DNA of 64,000 bases, from positions 1,984,001-2,048,000 of the forward strand of contig NZ_CP135079.1 of the NCBI RefSeq assembly GCF_032121415.1, written 5' to 3'. Positions 15,239-24,874 of the stretch are shown here, piece by piece (within the stretch, counting starts at the first letter, position 1; the number at the start of each line of letters is the position of its first letter). The notes under the pieces were generated by a model that made no database searches, was not told the origin of the DNA, and was given only the letters and a program-made list of their open reading frames with translations. The position numbers and the translations under genes are program-made. The stretch is from Streptomyces parvus. Lineage in GTDB: Bacteria; Actinomycetota; Actinomycetes; Streptomycetales; Streptomycetaceae.

Positions 15239-16137
15239 TGCTCTTCGAATTCCTCAACCCTCCCTTCATGCAGCGGGCGCTCATCGCGGCCGTGCTGGTC
15301 GGGATCACCGCACCCGCCATCGGCATCTACCTGGTGCAGCGCCGGCAGGCCCTGATGGGCGACGGCATCGGGCACATCGCGATGACCGGCGTCGGCCTCG
15401 GCTTCCTGCTCTCCACCAGCCCCGTGTGGATGGCGACCGCCGTCGCGGTGGCGGGCGCCGTCGTGATGGAGCTGATCCGCTGGTACGGACACACGCGCGG
15501 CGACCTCGCCCTGGCGATGCTCTTCTACGGCGGTATGGCGGGCGGCGTCATGCTGATCAACCTGTCCGACACCGGCTCCAACGCCAATCTGACCTCGTAC
15601 CTCTTCGGCTCGCTCGCCACCGTCTCCGAGTCCGACGTCGTCGCGATCTGTGTCCTGGCGGCCTTCGTGGTGCTGGTCACGGTGGGACTGCGGCGGCAGC
15701 TGTTCGCGGTCAGCCAGGACGAGGAGTTCGCCCGGGTCTCCGGGCTGCCCGTCCGGGTGCTGAACCTGCTGGTCGCCGTCACCGCCGCGGTGACCGTGAC
15801 CGTCGCGATGCGGGTCGTCGGGCTGCTGCTGGTCAGCGCGCTGATGGTGGTGCCGGTGGCCGCCGCCCAGCAGATCACCAAGTCCTTCAAGGTCACCTTC
15901 GTGCTGTCCGTGGTGATCGGCACGGCCGTCACCCTCACCGGCACCGTGACCTCGTACTACCAGGACGTTCCGCCCGGCGCGACGATCGTGTTGCTCGCCA
16001 TCGCGGTGTTCGTCGCGCTGACCGCGCTCGCCGCTCCGCTCGCGCGACGGCGCGCCCGGGCGAGCGAGGCGAAGAGTGCCGAGTGCACCCTGGAAGTACC
16101 ACCCGCCCGGCGAGGCGCGGACGACGTGCGCGTTTGA
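15238..16137 (+). CDS. znuB: Zinc ABC transporter, permease subunit
   Basis: 299 residues with about eight hydrophobic segments, the ABC-3 permease fold. The conserved stretch LMGDGIGHIAMTGVGLGFLL after the first helix and RVVGLLLVSALMVVPVAAA in the fifth or sixth are typical of zinc and manganese permeases. The cytoplasmic tail (about 265-299) is basic and then acidic. Its ATG overlaps the znuC stop. It is separated from zur by 65 bp, and no terminator lies between, so zur probably shares the transcript while also having its own start signal. Confidence 0.95.
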   Translation: MLFEFLNPPFMQRALIAAVLVGITAPAIGIYLVQRRQALMGDGIGHIAMTGVGLGFLLSTSPVWMATAVAVAGAVVMELIRWYGHTRGDLALAMLFYGGMAGGVMLINLSDTGSNANLTSYLFGSLATVSESDVVAICVLAAFVVLVTVGLRRQLFAVSQDEEFARVSGLPVRVLNLLVAVTAAVTVTVAMRVVGLLLVSALMVVPVAAAQQITKSFKVTFVLSVVIGTAVTLTGTVTSYYQDVPPGATIVLLAIAVFVALTALAAPLARRRARASEAKSAECTLEVPPARRGADDVRV

Positions 16138-16202
16138 GTACGGCGCCCGGTCGGGCTGGCACAATGGCCCGACACATGTACGGGCGACACGAGGAGGCAC
16201 CT

Positions 16203-16637
16203 GTGGCCACGGCGCCGATCAGTGGCACGAACGCAGCGCCGGTACGCGGCCGGTCCACCCGGCAGCGGGCGGCGGTGGCGGCGGCGCTCGACGAGGTCGA
16301 CGAGTTCCGCAGCGCCCAGGAGCTGCACGACGTCCTGAAACACCGCGGCGACTCCGTGGGCCTCACGACGGTCTACCGGACCCTGCAGTCCCTCGCCGAC
16401 GCCGGTGAGGTCGATGTCCTGCGCACCACCGAGGGCGAGGCCGTCTACCGGCGGTGCTCGACCGGCGACCACCACCACCACCTGGTCTGCCGGCTCTGCG
16501 GCAAGGCCGTGGAGGTCGAGGGCCCGGCCGTCGAGCAGTGGGCCGAGATGATCGCCGCCCAGCACGGCTATGTGAACGTCGCGCACACCGTCGAGATCTT
16601 CGGTACGTGCGCGGAGTGCGCCGAGAAGAAGGCGTAA
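16203..16637 (+). CDS. zur: Zinc uptake regulator (Fur family)
   Basis: 144 residues. The winged helix is at about 20-85 (GLTTVYRTLQSLADAGEVDV). Metal sites are visible: a His cluster at 90-93, CRLCG with Cys96 and Cys99, and CAEC with Cys136 and Cys139, which together form the structural zinc site. Zur binds zinc and then represses zinc uptake and mobilisation genes, here most likely the znuA promoter at 13325-13361, giving a closed feedback loop. The GTG at 16203 has GAGGAGG 5 bases upstream, better than the two earlier ATGs at 16164 and 16176. A strong hairpin follows the stop. Confidence 0.95.
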   Translation: MATAPISGTNAAPVRGRSTRQRAAVAAALDEVDEFRSAQELHDVLKHRGDSVGLTTVYRTLQSLADAGEVDVLRTTEGEAVYRRCSTGDHHHHLVCRLCGKAVEVEGPAVEQWAEMIAAQHGYVNVAHTVEIFGTCAECAEKKA

Positions 16638-16653
16638 CGGACGTACGAAGAGA

Positions 16654-16690
16654 GGGGCGGGCCCGGTGCACCACGCACCGGGCCCGCCCC
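16654..16690. terminator. Bidirectional terminator between zur and uppS
   Basis: GGGGCGGGCCCGGTGC and its exact complement form a 16-bp stem around ACCAC, followed by TTCTCC on the plus strand. It sits between the convergent ends of zur (16637) and uppS (16699). Confidence 0.9.
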
Positions 16691-16698
16691 TTCTCCGC

Positions 16699-17514
16699 TC
16701 ACTTGGCGGCTTCCGCCTCCTGCGCCCCGCCGAAGCGGCGGTCGCGCTGGGCGTACTCCAGGCAGGCCCGCCACAGGTCCCGGCGGTCGAAATCCGGCCA
16801 AAGAACGTCCTGGAAAACCATCTCGGCGTAGGCGCTCTGCCAGATCAGGTAGTTCGAGGTGCGCTGCTCGCCGCTGGGGCGCACGAAGAGGTCCACGTCC
16901 GGCATGTCCGGGTAGTAGATGTACTTCTGGAACGTCTTCTCGTTGACCTTCGACGGGTCCAGCTTCCCGGCCGCCACGTCCTGGGCGATGCGCTGCGCGG
17001 CGTCCGCGATCTCGGCGCGGCCGCCGTAGTTCACGCAGAAGTACAGCGTCATCGCGTCGTTGTCCTTGGTCTGCTCCTGGGCGATCTGGAGCTCCTGGAC
17101 AACCGACTTCCACAGCTTGGGCATGCGGCCCACCCAGCGGATGCGGATGCCGAGCTCGTCCATCTCGTCGCGGCGGCGGCGGATCACGTCGCGGTTGAAG
17201 TTCATCAGGAACTTCACCTCGTCCGGCGAGCGCTTCCAGTTCTCCGTGGAGAAGGCGTAGAGCGAGAGGTTCTTCACGCCCATCTCGATACAGCCCTTGA
17301 GCACGTCCATGACGACGCCCTCACCGACCTTGTGGCCCTCGGTGCGGGGCAGCCCCCGCTCCTTGGCCCAGCGGCCGTTGCCGTCCATCACGACGGCGAC
17401 GTGCTGGGGCACCAGCTCGCCGGGGATCTTCGGCGGCGTCGCGCCCGAGGGGTGCGGCTCGGGGGTCTTGTACGTGCGCCGGTTACGGCCGCCGAGGATC
17501 CCGCGTACTGCCAT
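16699..17514 (-). CDS. uppS: Isoprenyl transferase (cis-prenyl diphosphate synthase)
   Basis: 271 residues. The cis-prenyltransferase signature [21 protein letters not shown] has the catalytic Asp44, and the later [20 protein letters not shown] block binds pyrophosphate. It condenses isopentenyl diphosphate into long cis-polyprenyl diphosphates, the carrier lipids for peptidoglycan and other wall polymers. An N-terminal extension of about 35 residues is usual in actinobacteria. It lies 21 bp downstream of recO, and the two are commonly adjacent in actinobacteria, so they probably form an operon. The start at 17514 begins [16 protein letters not shown]. Confidence 0.93.
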   Translation of the reverse strand: MAVRGILGGRNRRTYKTPEPHPSGATPPKIPGELVPQHVAVVMDGNGRWAKERGLPRTEGHKVGEGVVMDVLKGCIEMGVKNLSLYAFSTENWKRSPDEVKFLMNFNRDVIRRRRDEMDELGIRIRWVGRMPKLWKSVVQELQIAQEQTKDNDAMTLYFCVNYGGRAEIADAAQRIAQDVAAGKLDPSKVNEKTFQKYIYYPDMPDVDLFVRPSGEQRTSNYLIWQSAYAEMVFQDVLWPDFDRRDLWRACLEYAQRDRRFGGAQEAEAAK

Positions 17515-17535
17515 GTGCTTCTCAGTCTCCCTGTG

Positions 17536-18282
17536 TCACTTCTCTACGTACCGCAGCGAGCGCAGGCCGCGCTCCAGATGCCAGTGCAGATAGGCGGACA
17601 CCAGCCCGCTCCCCTCCCTGACATGACGCGCCTCGCACGCGTCCGCCGTCACCCAGTCGCCGCTGAGCAGCGCGCTCAGCAGTCCGAGGGCCTGTGCCGA
17701 GGGTACGACGCTGCCGGGGACCCGGCAGTCACCGCATATGACGCCCCCCGCCGCGACGGAGAAGAACCGGTTCGGACCGGGCATTCCGCACTTGGCGCAG
17801 TCCTCGAAGCTGGGCGCGTACCCGTTGACCGCGAGCGAGCGCAGCAGGAACGCGTCCAGGATCAGATGGGGGGCGTGCTCGCCCCGGGCGAGGGTGCGCA
17901 GGCCGCCGACGAGCAGCAGATACTGCTGGACGGCCGGTTCGCCCTCGTGGTCGGTGAACCGCTCGGCGGTCTCCAGCATCGCGGTGCCGGCGGTGTAGCG
18001 GGCGTAGTCGGCGACGATCCCGCCGCCGTACGGGGCGATCGTCTCGCTCTGGGTGCAGAGCGGCAGCCCGCGGCCGACCAGCTCGCTGCCGCGCGCGAAG
18101 AACTGCACGTCGACGTGGGAGAAGGGTTCCAGGCGGGCGCCGAACTTGGACTTGGTGCGGCGCACCCCGCGGGCGACGGCGCGGACCCGGCCGTGGCCGC
18201 GGGTCAGGATCGTGATGATCCGGTCGGCCTCGCCCAGTTTCTGCGTACGCAGCACGATGCCGTCGTCCCGGAACAAGCTCAT
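17536..18282 (-). CDS. recO: DNA repair protein RecO
   Basis: 248 residues with the N-terminal OB-fold opening MSLFRDDGIVLRTQKLGEAD, typical of RecO. A four-cysteine zinc site is present in the C-terminal half (CAKCGMPGP and ICGDCRVPG). RecO loads RecA onto single-stranded DNA with RecR and anneals strands. I moved the start to ATG 18282, since the upstream ATG at 18300 adds only MGDNGP, and GACAAT ends 6 bases before 18282, the spacing of a leaderless promoter. The region just upstream holds degenerate G-TACGA-GGC repeats (18350-18405). uppS follows. Confidence 0.93.
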   Translation of the reverse strand: MSLFRDDGIVLRTQKLGEADRIITILTRGHGRVRAVARGVRRTKSKFGARLEPFSHVDVQFFARGSELVGRGLPLCTQSETIAPYGGGIVADYARYTAGTAMLETAERFTDHEGEPAVQQYLLLVGGLRTLARGEHAPHLILDAFLLRSLAVNGYAPSFEDCAKCGMPGPNRFFSVAAGGVICGDCRVPGSVVPSAQALGLLSALLSGDWVTADACEARHVREGSGLVSAYLHWHLERGLRSLRYVEK

Positions 18283-18392
18283 GGGCCCATTGTCGCCCAC
18301 CGTGGGCGGCCGGCGGGGGCCCTGGGGCCCTCTACCCGGTCCACGAGGGCGTACGAGGCCGCCCGGCCGGGCCTACGAGGCTGTCCACCCGC

Positions 18393-19097
18393 CTACGACG
18401 GCGTACGGGCCGCCTCGGCCAGCACCCGGGCGGTCTCCTCGGCGGGGATGCCGAGGGCGCTGCCGACCGTCGTCAGGACCTGGCGCTCGGCGGCGCCGTA
18501 GGGGCCGTCGGCCAGGGCGATGCGGGCGCCCTGGAGGAGGACGGACGCGCGGCCGGCGGAGGCCAGGTGCGGGGCGAGCGGGGCCAGCACCTCGTGCAGC
18601 TCGATGGCGAGGGTCGGGCCGCATGCCTCGGCGGCCGGGTCGGTGCCGGAGCCGCGGCCGGTGTCGGCGGCGAGCACCTCGACCACGGTGAACAGCTGCT
18701 CCTGGGTGCAGTCGTCGAGCCCGGCCTCGCGCACGGTGGCGACGGCGGCCTCCAGGACCGTGCGGGAGGTGGTGCCCCCGGCGGCGAGCACGGCCAGGGT
18801 GACGGTGTGGACGGCCTCGCGGAGCATCGCGGAGAACCGGGTCGTGGTGGGGTGGTCCAGCGCCTCGGGGGCGTAGTGGGCCAGGCAGGCGGCGCACTCG
18901 ACGACGGGCTCGACCTCGCCCCGGCGGACCAGCGGGACACCGAGGACGGTGAGGCGGCGGCGGCCGGTGAGCCGGCGGTAGTTGCGGTCTCCCCCGCAGC
19001 CGGGGCAGAAGAAGGCGCCGTCGCCGACGGCGTCCCAGACGGTGCGAACGCCGCAGAGGACCGGCCTCAGAGCGCGTTGTCCTTTGGCTGACCGCAC
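18393..19097 (-). CDS. TerB-like protein with an N-terminal zinc ribbon
   Basis: 234 residues. The first 75 or so carry FFCPGCGGDRNYRR and, 30 residues on, VVECAACLAHY, which look like two halves of a zinc ribbon. From about 95 to 234 the protein is all-helical and resembles the TerB/DjlA-type domain (FSAMLREAVHTVTLAVLAAG, then LLQGARIALADGPYGAAERQ with the Asp expected in this fold). TerB domains are linked to tellurite and membrane stress systems, but this orphan version has no known function. The GTG at 19097 has GGAGG 8 bases upstream, which beats the earlier in-frame ATG at 19163. It is the first gene upstream of recO. Confidence 0.75.
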   Translation of the reverse strand: MRSAKGQRALRPVLCGVRTVWDAVGDGAFFCPGCGGDRNYRRLTGRRRLTVLGVPLVRRGEVEPVVECAACLAHYAPEALDHPTTTRFSAMLREAVHTVTLAVLAAGGTTSRTVLEAAVATVREAGLDDCTQEQLFTVVEVLAADTGRGSGTDPAAEACGPTLAIELHEVLAPLAPHLASAGRASVLLQGARIALADGPYGAAERQVLTTVGSALGIPAEETARVLAEAARTPS

Positions 19098-19208
19098 GTC
19101 GCACACCTCCGTAACGCTCCGGCAACATTGCCGTGTGTTGGACGTGATGTTAGCCACATCCACGTGGGGGCGTCAGCCTCTTGGACGTCACAACCCCCGG
19201 ATATGGCC

Positions 19209-19243
19209 GAACCCCGACCTCCCGGAGCGGGGGGTCGGGGTTC
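19209..19243. terminator. leuA terminator
   Basis: GAACCCCGACC and GGTCGGGGTTC form a perfect 11-bp stem around a 13-base loop, 18 bases past the leuA stop on the minus strand. Confidence 0.8.
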
Positions 19244-19261
19244 GGAACGAGCCGTTCGGCG

Positions 19262-21130
<1,869 letters not shown>

Positions 21131-21178
21131 CTACAGGCCCTCGCCGCGGCAGCTAAGAAGAAGCAGCCCGAAACGCAT
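21131..21178 (-). CDS. leuL: leuA leader peptide
   Basis: A 15-residue peptide, MRFGLLLLSCRGEGL, followed by TAG. It has four consecutive Leu codons and a fifth at the end, read from ATG 21178. It ends 84 bases before leuA on the same strand. Short leader peptides of this type precede leuA in Streptomyces, where scarcity of charged tRNA-Leu stalls the ribosome on the Leu run and prevents terminator formation. It is too short for routine gene callers. Confidence 0.85.
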   Translation of the reverse strand: MRFGLLLLSCRGEGL

Positions 21179-21336
21179 GATGCGACGAGCGTAACCGAGG
21201 GTGGCCCGTGGTGTCGGTCCGTATCAGTATGCGGGACCGGGCATCAATGACGGGTAAACGGTGACTCATCACTCCATTTCGTCAATCGTCGTCGCAACCA
21301 GTGACAGGGAGGTGACGGAGTGCCACAGTCGTATGT

Positions 21337-22413
21337 ATGCACCTTCGAACCGACGGCGAGCTCAACCCCGTCTTCTGCACCATCGTTCCGCCCCACGTCC
21401 TCGATCACCTCTCCCGGTCCGCCGACGCCCGGCTCGCGGACCCGGCCCGCCGCACCCTGGCGGCCGACGCCCTGCGCCGTGACCGCCGCCGGATCACCGC
21501 GCTCGCCGCGTCACCGACCCGGCACACCGCCGGCGCGGTGCCCAGCAAGCCGCAGCGCCTCCTGTACGACTGCGAGACGGGCACCACCCTGCCCGGCGTC
21601 AAGGTCCGCGAGGAGGGCGACAAGCCCACGTCCGACGCCAGCGTCAACCGCGCGTACGCCGGGCTCGGCGCCACCTTCGAGCTGCTGCTCTCGGCGTACG
21701 GGCGCAGCTCGATCGACGGCAAGGGCCTGCCGCTGATCGGCTCCGTGCACTACGGCCAGGAGTACAACAACGCGTTCTTCGACGGCGAGCAGATGGTCTT
21801 CGGGGACGGCGACGGCGAGATCTTCCTCGACTTCACCGTCGCGGTCGACGTGATCGCCCATGAGCTGGCCCACGGCCTCACCCAGTACACCGCCAACCTG
21901 CGCTACGAGGGCCAGTCGGGCGCGCTCAACGAGTCCGTGTCCGACGTGATCGGCTCCCTGGTCAAGCAGTACTCGCTGGGCCAGAGCGCCGAGCAGGCCG
22001 ACTGGCTGATCGGCGCCGGGCTGCTCGCGCCCCGGGTCAGCGGGGACGCGCTGCGCTCGATGAAGGCTCCGGGCACGGCGTACGACGACGACGTCCTCGG
22101 AAAGGACCCGCAGCCGGGCTCCATGGACGACTACATCGAGACGGAGGAGGACAACGGCGGGGTCCACCTCAACTCCGGTATCCCCAACCGCGCGTTCTAC
22201 CTCCTGGCCACCGCGCTGGGCGGGAATTCCTGGGAGCGCGCCGGGCAGATCTGGTTCGACGTGCTGACCGGCGGCGAGCTGACGGCGGACGCGGACTTCG
22301 CGGAGTTCGCCCGGCTGACGGTCGCGGCGGCGGGCGCCCGCTTCGGTGAGGCGGACGAGCGGGAGGCGGTCCTCAAGGCATGGTCGGAGGTGGGCGTCCC
22401 CACCCGGGCGTGA
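21337..22413 (+). CDS. Protealysin-like M4 metalloprotease
   Basis: 358 residues, an M4 (thermolysin-family) zinc endopeptidase. HELAH at 175-179 gives two zinc His and the catalytic Glu, Glu199 in LNESVSD is the third ligand, and His277 in NGGVHLNSGIPN is the transition-state His. There is no signal peptide and the propeptide is only about 65 residues, containing FCTIVPPHVL, the conserved Pro-Pro segment of the short protealysin propeptide. Such enzymes act inside the cell or leave without Sec. The next gene encodes the presumed inhibitor emfourin. The ATG at 21337 keeps the propeptide in frame. A very good Shine-Dalgarno (GGGAGGTGACGGAG) lies unusually far upstream (21307-21320) and would better serve out-of-frame GTGs. 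Confidence 0.9.
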   Translation: MHLRTDGELNPVFCTIVPPHVLDHLSRSADARLADPARRTLAADALRRDRRRITALAASPTRHTAGAVPSKPQRLLYDCETGTTLPGVKVREEGDKPTSDASVNRAYAGLGATFELLLSAYGRSSIDGKGLPLIGSVHYGQEYNNAFFDGEQMVFGDGDGEIFLDFTVAVDVIAHELAHGLTQYTANLRYEGQSGALNESVSDVIGSLVKQYSLGQSAEQADWLIGAGLLAPRVSGDALRSMKAPGTAYDDDVLGKDPQPGSMDDYIETEEDNGGVHLNSGIPNRAFYLLATALGGNSWERAGQIWFDVLTGGELTADADFAEFARLTVAAAGARFGEADEREAVLKAWSEVGVPTRA

Positions 22414-22483
22414 CCCGGACCGTCGCATGCCCGACCGGCGGGCGGGGTTGAGTGCCCGCCCGGCCCCCGATAGACAGGACCCC

Positions 22484-22750
22484 ATGCGCATTCAGGTCAG
22501 CCGGACCGGCGGCTTCGCCGGCATCGCCCGCCGCCATGAGGTCGACACGGAGGGCCGGGCGGACGCCGCGGAGTGGCGGTCCCTCGCCGAGGAGGCGCTC
22601 GGCGCGGCGCGGGACACCCCGTCGGCCGGGGTGCCGGACGGCTTCCGGTACGCGATCACCGTCGACGGCCGCACCGTGTACTGCGCTGACCCCGATCTGA
22701 CCGGGGCGCAGCGCACGCTGATCTCACGCGTCCTGAAGGAGGGCGCGTGA
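22484..22750 (+). CDS. Emfourin-type inhibitor of the M4 protease
   Basis: 88 residues beginning MRIQVSRTGGFAGIARRHEV. The R-x-G-G-F-A-G-I opening and the end YAITVDGRTVYCADPDLTGA followed by a short helix match emfourin, the small protein encoded next to protealysin that blocks it. It lies 70 bases downstream of the M4 gene on the same strand. A TAGACA hexamer ends 7 bases before the ATG, so it may also have its own leaderless promoter, allowing inhibitor to be made in excess of protease. I assign this by family resemblance and gene pairing; binding is not shown by sequence alone. Confidence 0.8.
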   Translation: MRIQVSRTGGFAGIARRHEVDTEGRADAAEWRSLAEEALGAARDTPSAGVPDGFRYAITVDGRTVYCADPDLTGAQRTLISRVLKEGA

Positions 22751-22772
22751 GATCGGCACCCGGATCCCGGTG

Positions 22773-22803
22773 ACTCGGAAGCCGAGCTCGCGCAGCTGCT
22801 CGG
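22773..22803. repeat. Diverged copy of the era 3' end
   Basis: Positions 22773-22803 match 22887-22917 at about 26 of 31 bases, mostly differing at codon third positions. The minus strand reads PEQLRELGF here against PKQLRKLGF at the end of era. The copy continues with RVTGIRVPI and has no start codon, so it looks like a leftover of a duplicated or displaced gene end. Confidence 0.45.
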
Positions 22804-22888
22804 GAACCTCTTCTGTCTGCCGCGTCGCTCACATCGGCCCCGGGGGTCTCACGGCTGCGTCGGCCTCCGGTTGCCGGACGTGCCCGGC

Positions 22889-23854
22889 TCAGAAGCCGAG
22901 CTTGCGCAACTGCTTGGGGTCGCGCTGCCAGTCCTTGGCGACCTTCACGTGCAGGTCCAGGAAGACCGGCGTGCCGAGCAGCGCCTCGATGTGCTTGCGG
23001 GACTTGGTGCCGACGTCCTTCAGCCGCTTGCCCTTCGGGCCGATGATGATGCCCTTCTGGCTGGGGCGCTCGATGTAGACGTTGGCGTGGATGTCCAGCA
23101 GCGGCCTGTCCGCCGGGCGGTCGGTGCGTGGCAGCATCTCCTCGACGACGACCGCGATGGAGTGCGGCAGTTCGTCGCGTACACCCTCCAGCGCGGCCTC
23201 GCGGATCAGCTCCGCGACCATGACCATCTCCGGCTCGTCGGTGAGGTCGCCCTCCGGGTAGAGCGGCGGGCTCTCGGGGAGCAGCGGGGCGATGAGGTCG
23301 GCGAGCAGGTCGACCTGCTTGTCCCCGACCGCCGACACCGGCACGATCTCGGCCCATTCGAAGCCCAGCTCCTCCGCGAGCGCGGAGACGGCGATGAGCT
23401 GTTCGGCGAGCGCCTTGGACTCGACCAGGTCGGTCTTGGTGATGATGGCGATCTTGGGGGTCTTCTTGATCCCCGCGAGCTCCTTGACGATGTACTTGTC
23501 GCCGGGGCCGAGCTTCTGGTCGGCGGGCAGGCAGAAGCCGATGACGTCGACCTCGGCCCAGGTGGTCCGCACGACGTCGTTGAGCCGCTCCCCCAGCAGG
23601 GTGCGCGGCTTGTGGAGGCCGGGGGTGTCGACCAGGATCAGCTGCGCGTCGTCCCGGTGGACGATGCCGCGCACGGTGTGCCGGGTGGTCTGGGGGCGGT
23701 TGGAGGTGATCGCCACCTTCTGACCGACGAGAGCGTTCGTGAGGGTGGACTTACCGGCGTTGGGGCGGCCCACGAAGCAGGCGAAGCCGGCCCGGTGGGG
23801 GGAGGTGGTCTCCGCTTGCGCGGCAGCGGATTCTTGGTTCGGTCGAGCGCTCAT
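22889..23854 (-). CDS. era: Ribosome-maturation GTPase Era
   Basis: 321 residues. G1 GRPNAGKST is at about 29-37, followed by G3 DTPG and the G4 segment TKTDLV. The C-terminal KH domain (about 225-321) carries IIIGPKGKRLKDVG. Era binds the 3' end of 16S rRNA and times 30S assembly. The N-terminal 22 residues are a polar extension. I chose ATG 23854 rather than 23863, because GAGAAT ends 7 bases before it and the earlier ATG would sit inside that -10-like sequence. It is the last gene of a block with ybeY and phoH, which also serve rRNA and RNA maturation. Confidence 0.96.
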   Translation of the reverse strand: MSARPNQESAAAQAETTSPHRAGFACFVGRPNAGKSTLTNALVGQKVAITSNRPQTTRHTVRGIVHRDDAQLILVDTPGLHKPRTLLGERLNDVVRTTWAEVDVIGFCLPADQKLGPGDKYIVKELAGIKKTPKIAIITKTDLVESKALAEQLIAVSALAEELGFEWAEIVPVSAVGDKQVDLLADLIAPLLPESPPLYPEGDLTDEPEMVMVAELIREAALEGVRDELPHSIAVVVEEMLPRTDRPADRPLLDIHANVYIERPSQKGIIIGPKGKRLKDVGTKSRKHIEALLGTPVFLDLHVKVAKDWQRDPKQLRKLGF

Positions 23855-23947
23855 GGCGACCATTCTCCCCGATCCCGGCGGCGCTCTTGTACAGCGGTAC
23901 GCCGGGACGCGCCGGAGCGCCGGGGGAACGGCCGCCGGGGCGGTGGC

Positions 23948-24301
23948 TCAGCCCGCCGTGACGCGTACGCGCAGGGTGCCGTCCGGGCCCGCGAGCAGCA
24001 CCGGGGTGTCCGGTCCGCCCAGGTCCCGCACCGCGGCCCGGTCGTCGTCGGAGGGGGCCTCGGCGGCGGAGACGACGGCCGCCGCCTCCAGCGAGGTGGC
24101 ACCGCTGGCCACGGCCATGGCGACGGCGGTCTGCAGCGCGCTGAGCTTCAGCGACTCCAGCGCCACCGTGCCCGCGACATACGTACGTCCCGTCTCGTCG
24201 CGTACGGCCGCGCCCTCGGGCACCCCGTTGCGGGCGCGGGCGCTGCGCGCCAGGGTGACGATCTTGCGGTCCTCGGCGTCGAGGTCGGTGGTGTCGGTCA
24301 T
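23948..24301 (-). CDS. Cytidine-deaminase-fold protein without the catalytic residues
   Basis: 117 residues following the deaminase layout: GVPEGAAVRDETGRTYVAGT (first strands), a helix at LSALQTAVAMAVASGATSLE where the zinc-binding [HC]-A-E should be, and APSDDDRAAVRDLGG where P-C-x-x-C should be. None of the zinc ligands nor the catalytic Glu is present. Databases tend to label such genes cytidine deaminase, but this protein cannot perform that reaction by the known mechanism. A structural or regulatory role in the era-phoH block is an inference. ATG 24301 is preceded by TATGCT 6 bases away, a likely leaderless start, so the upstream in-frame ATG at 24346 is not used. Confidence 0.75.
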   Translation of the reverse strand: MTDTTDLDAEDRKIVTLARSARARNGVPEGAAVRDETGRTYVAGTVALESLKLSALQTAVAMAVASGATSLEAAAVVSAAEAPSDDDRAAVRDLGGPDTPVLLAGPDGTLRVRVTAG

Positions 24302-24469
24302 GGCACGAGCATACGAAGCGGGCGGCGGGCCGGCCGAGCGGGTCACCCCCCGGCCGCCCGGAACCGGGCCACCACCTGCGGGGCCGGCGCGTCCCGGCTA
24401 GCCCCGGTGCGGGAGCGGTGGGCGGGGTCGGGTGAAGAAGGCGATCTGATCTCCCGGCGGTACGTCGAG

Positions 24470-24501
24470 GGGCCCGCTCCCCACGGGGGAGGAGCGGGCC
24501 C
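24470..24501. terminator. Terminator of the phoH-ybeY-corC-mmcQ operon
   Basis: GGGCCCGCTCC and GGAGCGGGCCC pair perfectly over 11 bp, 20 bases past the mmcQ-like stop on the minus strand. The loop is 10 bases. Confidence 0.8.
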
Positions 24502-24520
24502 GTCCTCGTACGTCCGCGCC

Positions 24521-24874
24521 CTAGGCCCGGTCCAGGCGGAGTCGTTCCGCTTTCGGGAGTCCGGCGACCACCAGGTCGTAGGAGTCCTCGATCATCTCGC
24601 GCAGCAGCCGGTCCGGGACGCCGGAGACGGTGACCGTGTTCCAGTGCCGCTTGCTCATGTGCCAGCCGGGCACGATCGCGGTGTGCGTCTCGCGCAGCCG
24701 GATCGCCTCGTCGGGGTCGCACTTGAGGTTGACCGTGAGCGGGCGGGCGTCCAGCGCGGTGAGGGCGAACATCTTGCCGAGCACCTTGAAGACCGAGGTC
24801 TCCGGTCCGAACGGGAACTCCTCCACGCTCGCGTTGAACTCCAGGCAGAAGGCCCGCAGCCGCTCCGGCGTCAC
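24521..24874 (-). CDS. MmcQ/YjbR family DNA-binding-fold protein
   Basis: 117 residues matching MmcQ/YjbR: LRAFCLEFNASVEEFPFGPE at the N-terminus, KMFALTAL, VNLKCDPDEAIRLRE and PGWHMSKRHWNTV in order. The fold is a double-wing CyaY-like domain; the function is unknown. Its GTG overlaps the CorC-like stop (GTGA), so it is the last coupled gene of the phoH-ybeY-corC operon. The linkage is conserved in actinobacteria, as far as I recall, and suggests a housekeeping rather than an accessory role. Confidence 0.9.
   Translation of the reverse strand: MTPERLRAFCLEFNASVEEFPFGPETSVFKVLGKMFALTALDARPLTVNLKCDPDEAIRLRETHTAIVPGWHMSKRHWNTVTVSGVPDRLLREMIEDSYDLVVAGLPKAERLRLDRA

Noticed and set aside
18350..18405. 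Short G-TACGA-GGC repeats between recO and the TerB-like gene
   Set aside because: The copies are only 8-10 bases and irregularly spaced, so chance in GC-rich DNA is likely.
21320..21736. A frame starting at GTG 21320 with an ideal Shine-Dalgarno
   Set aside because: The predicted protein is Ser/Pro/Arg-rich and unlike any family, and it overlaps the well-supported M4 protease frame. The good Shine-Dalgarno is reported as an oddity instead.
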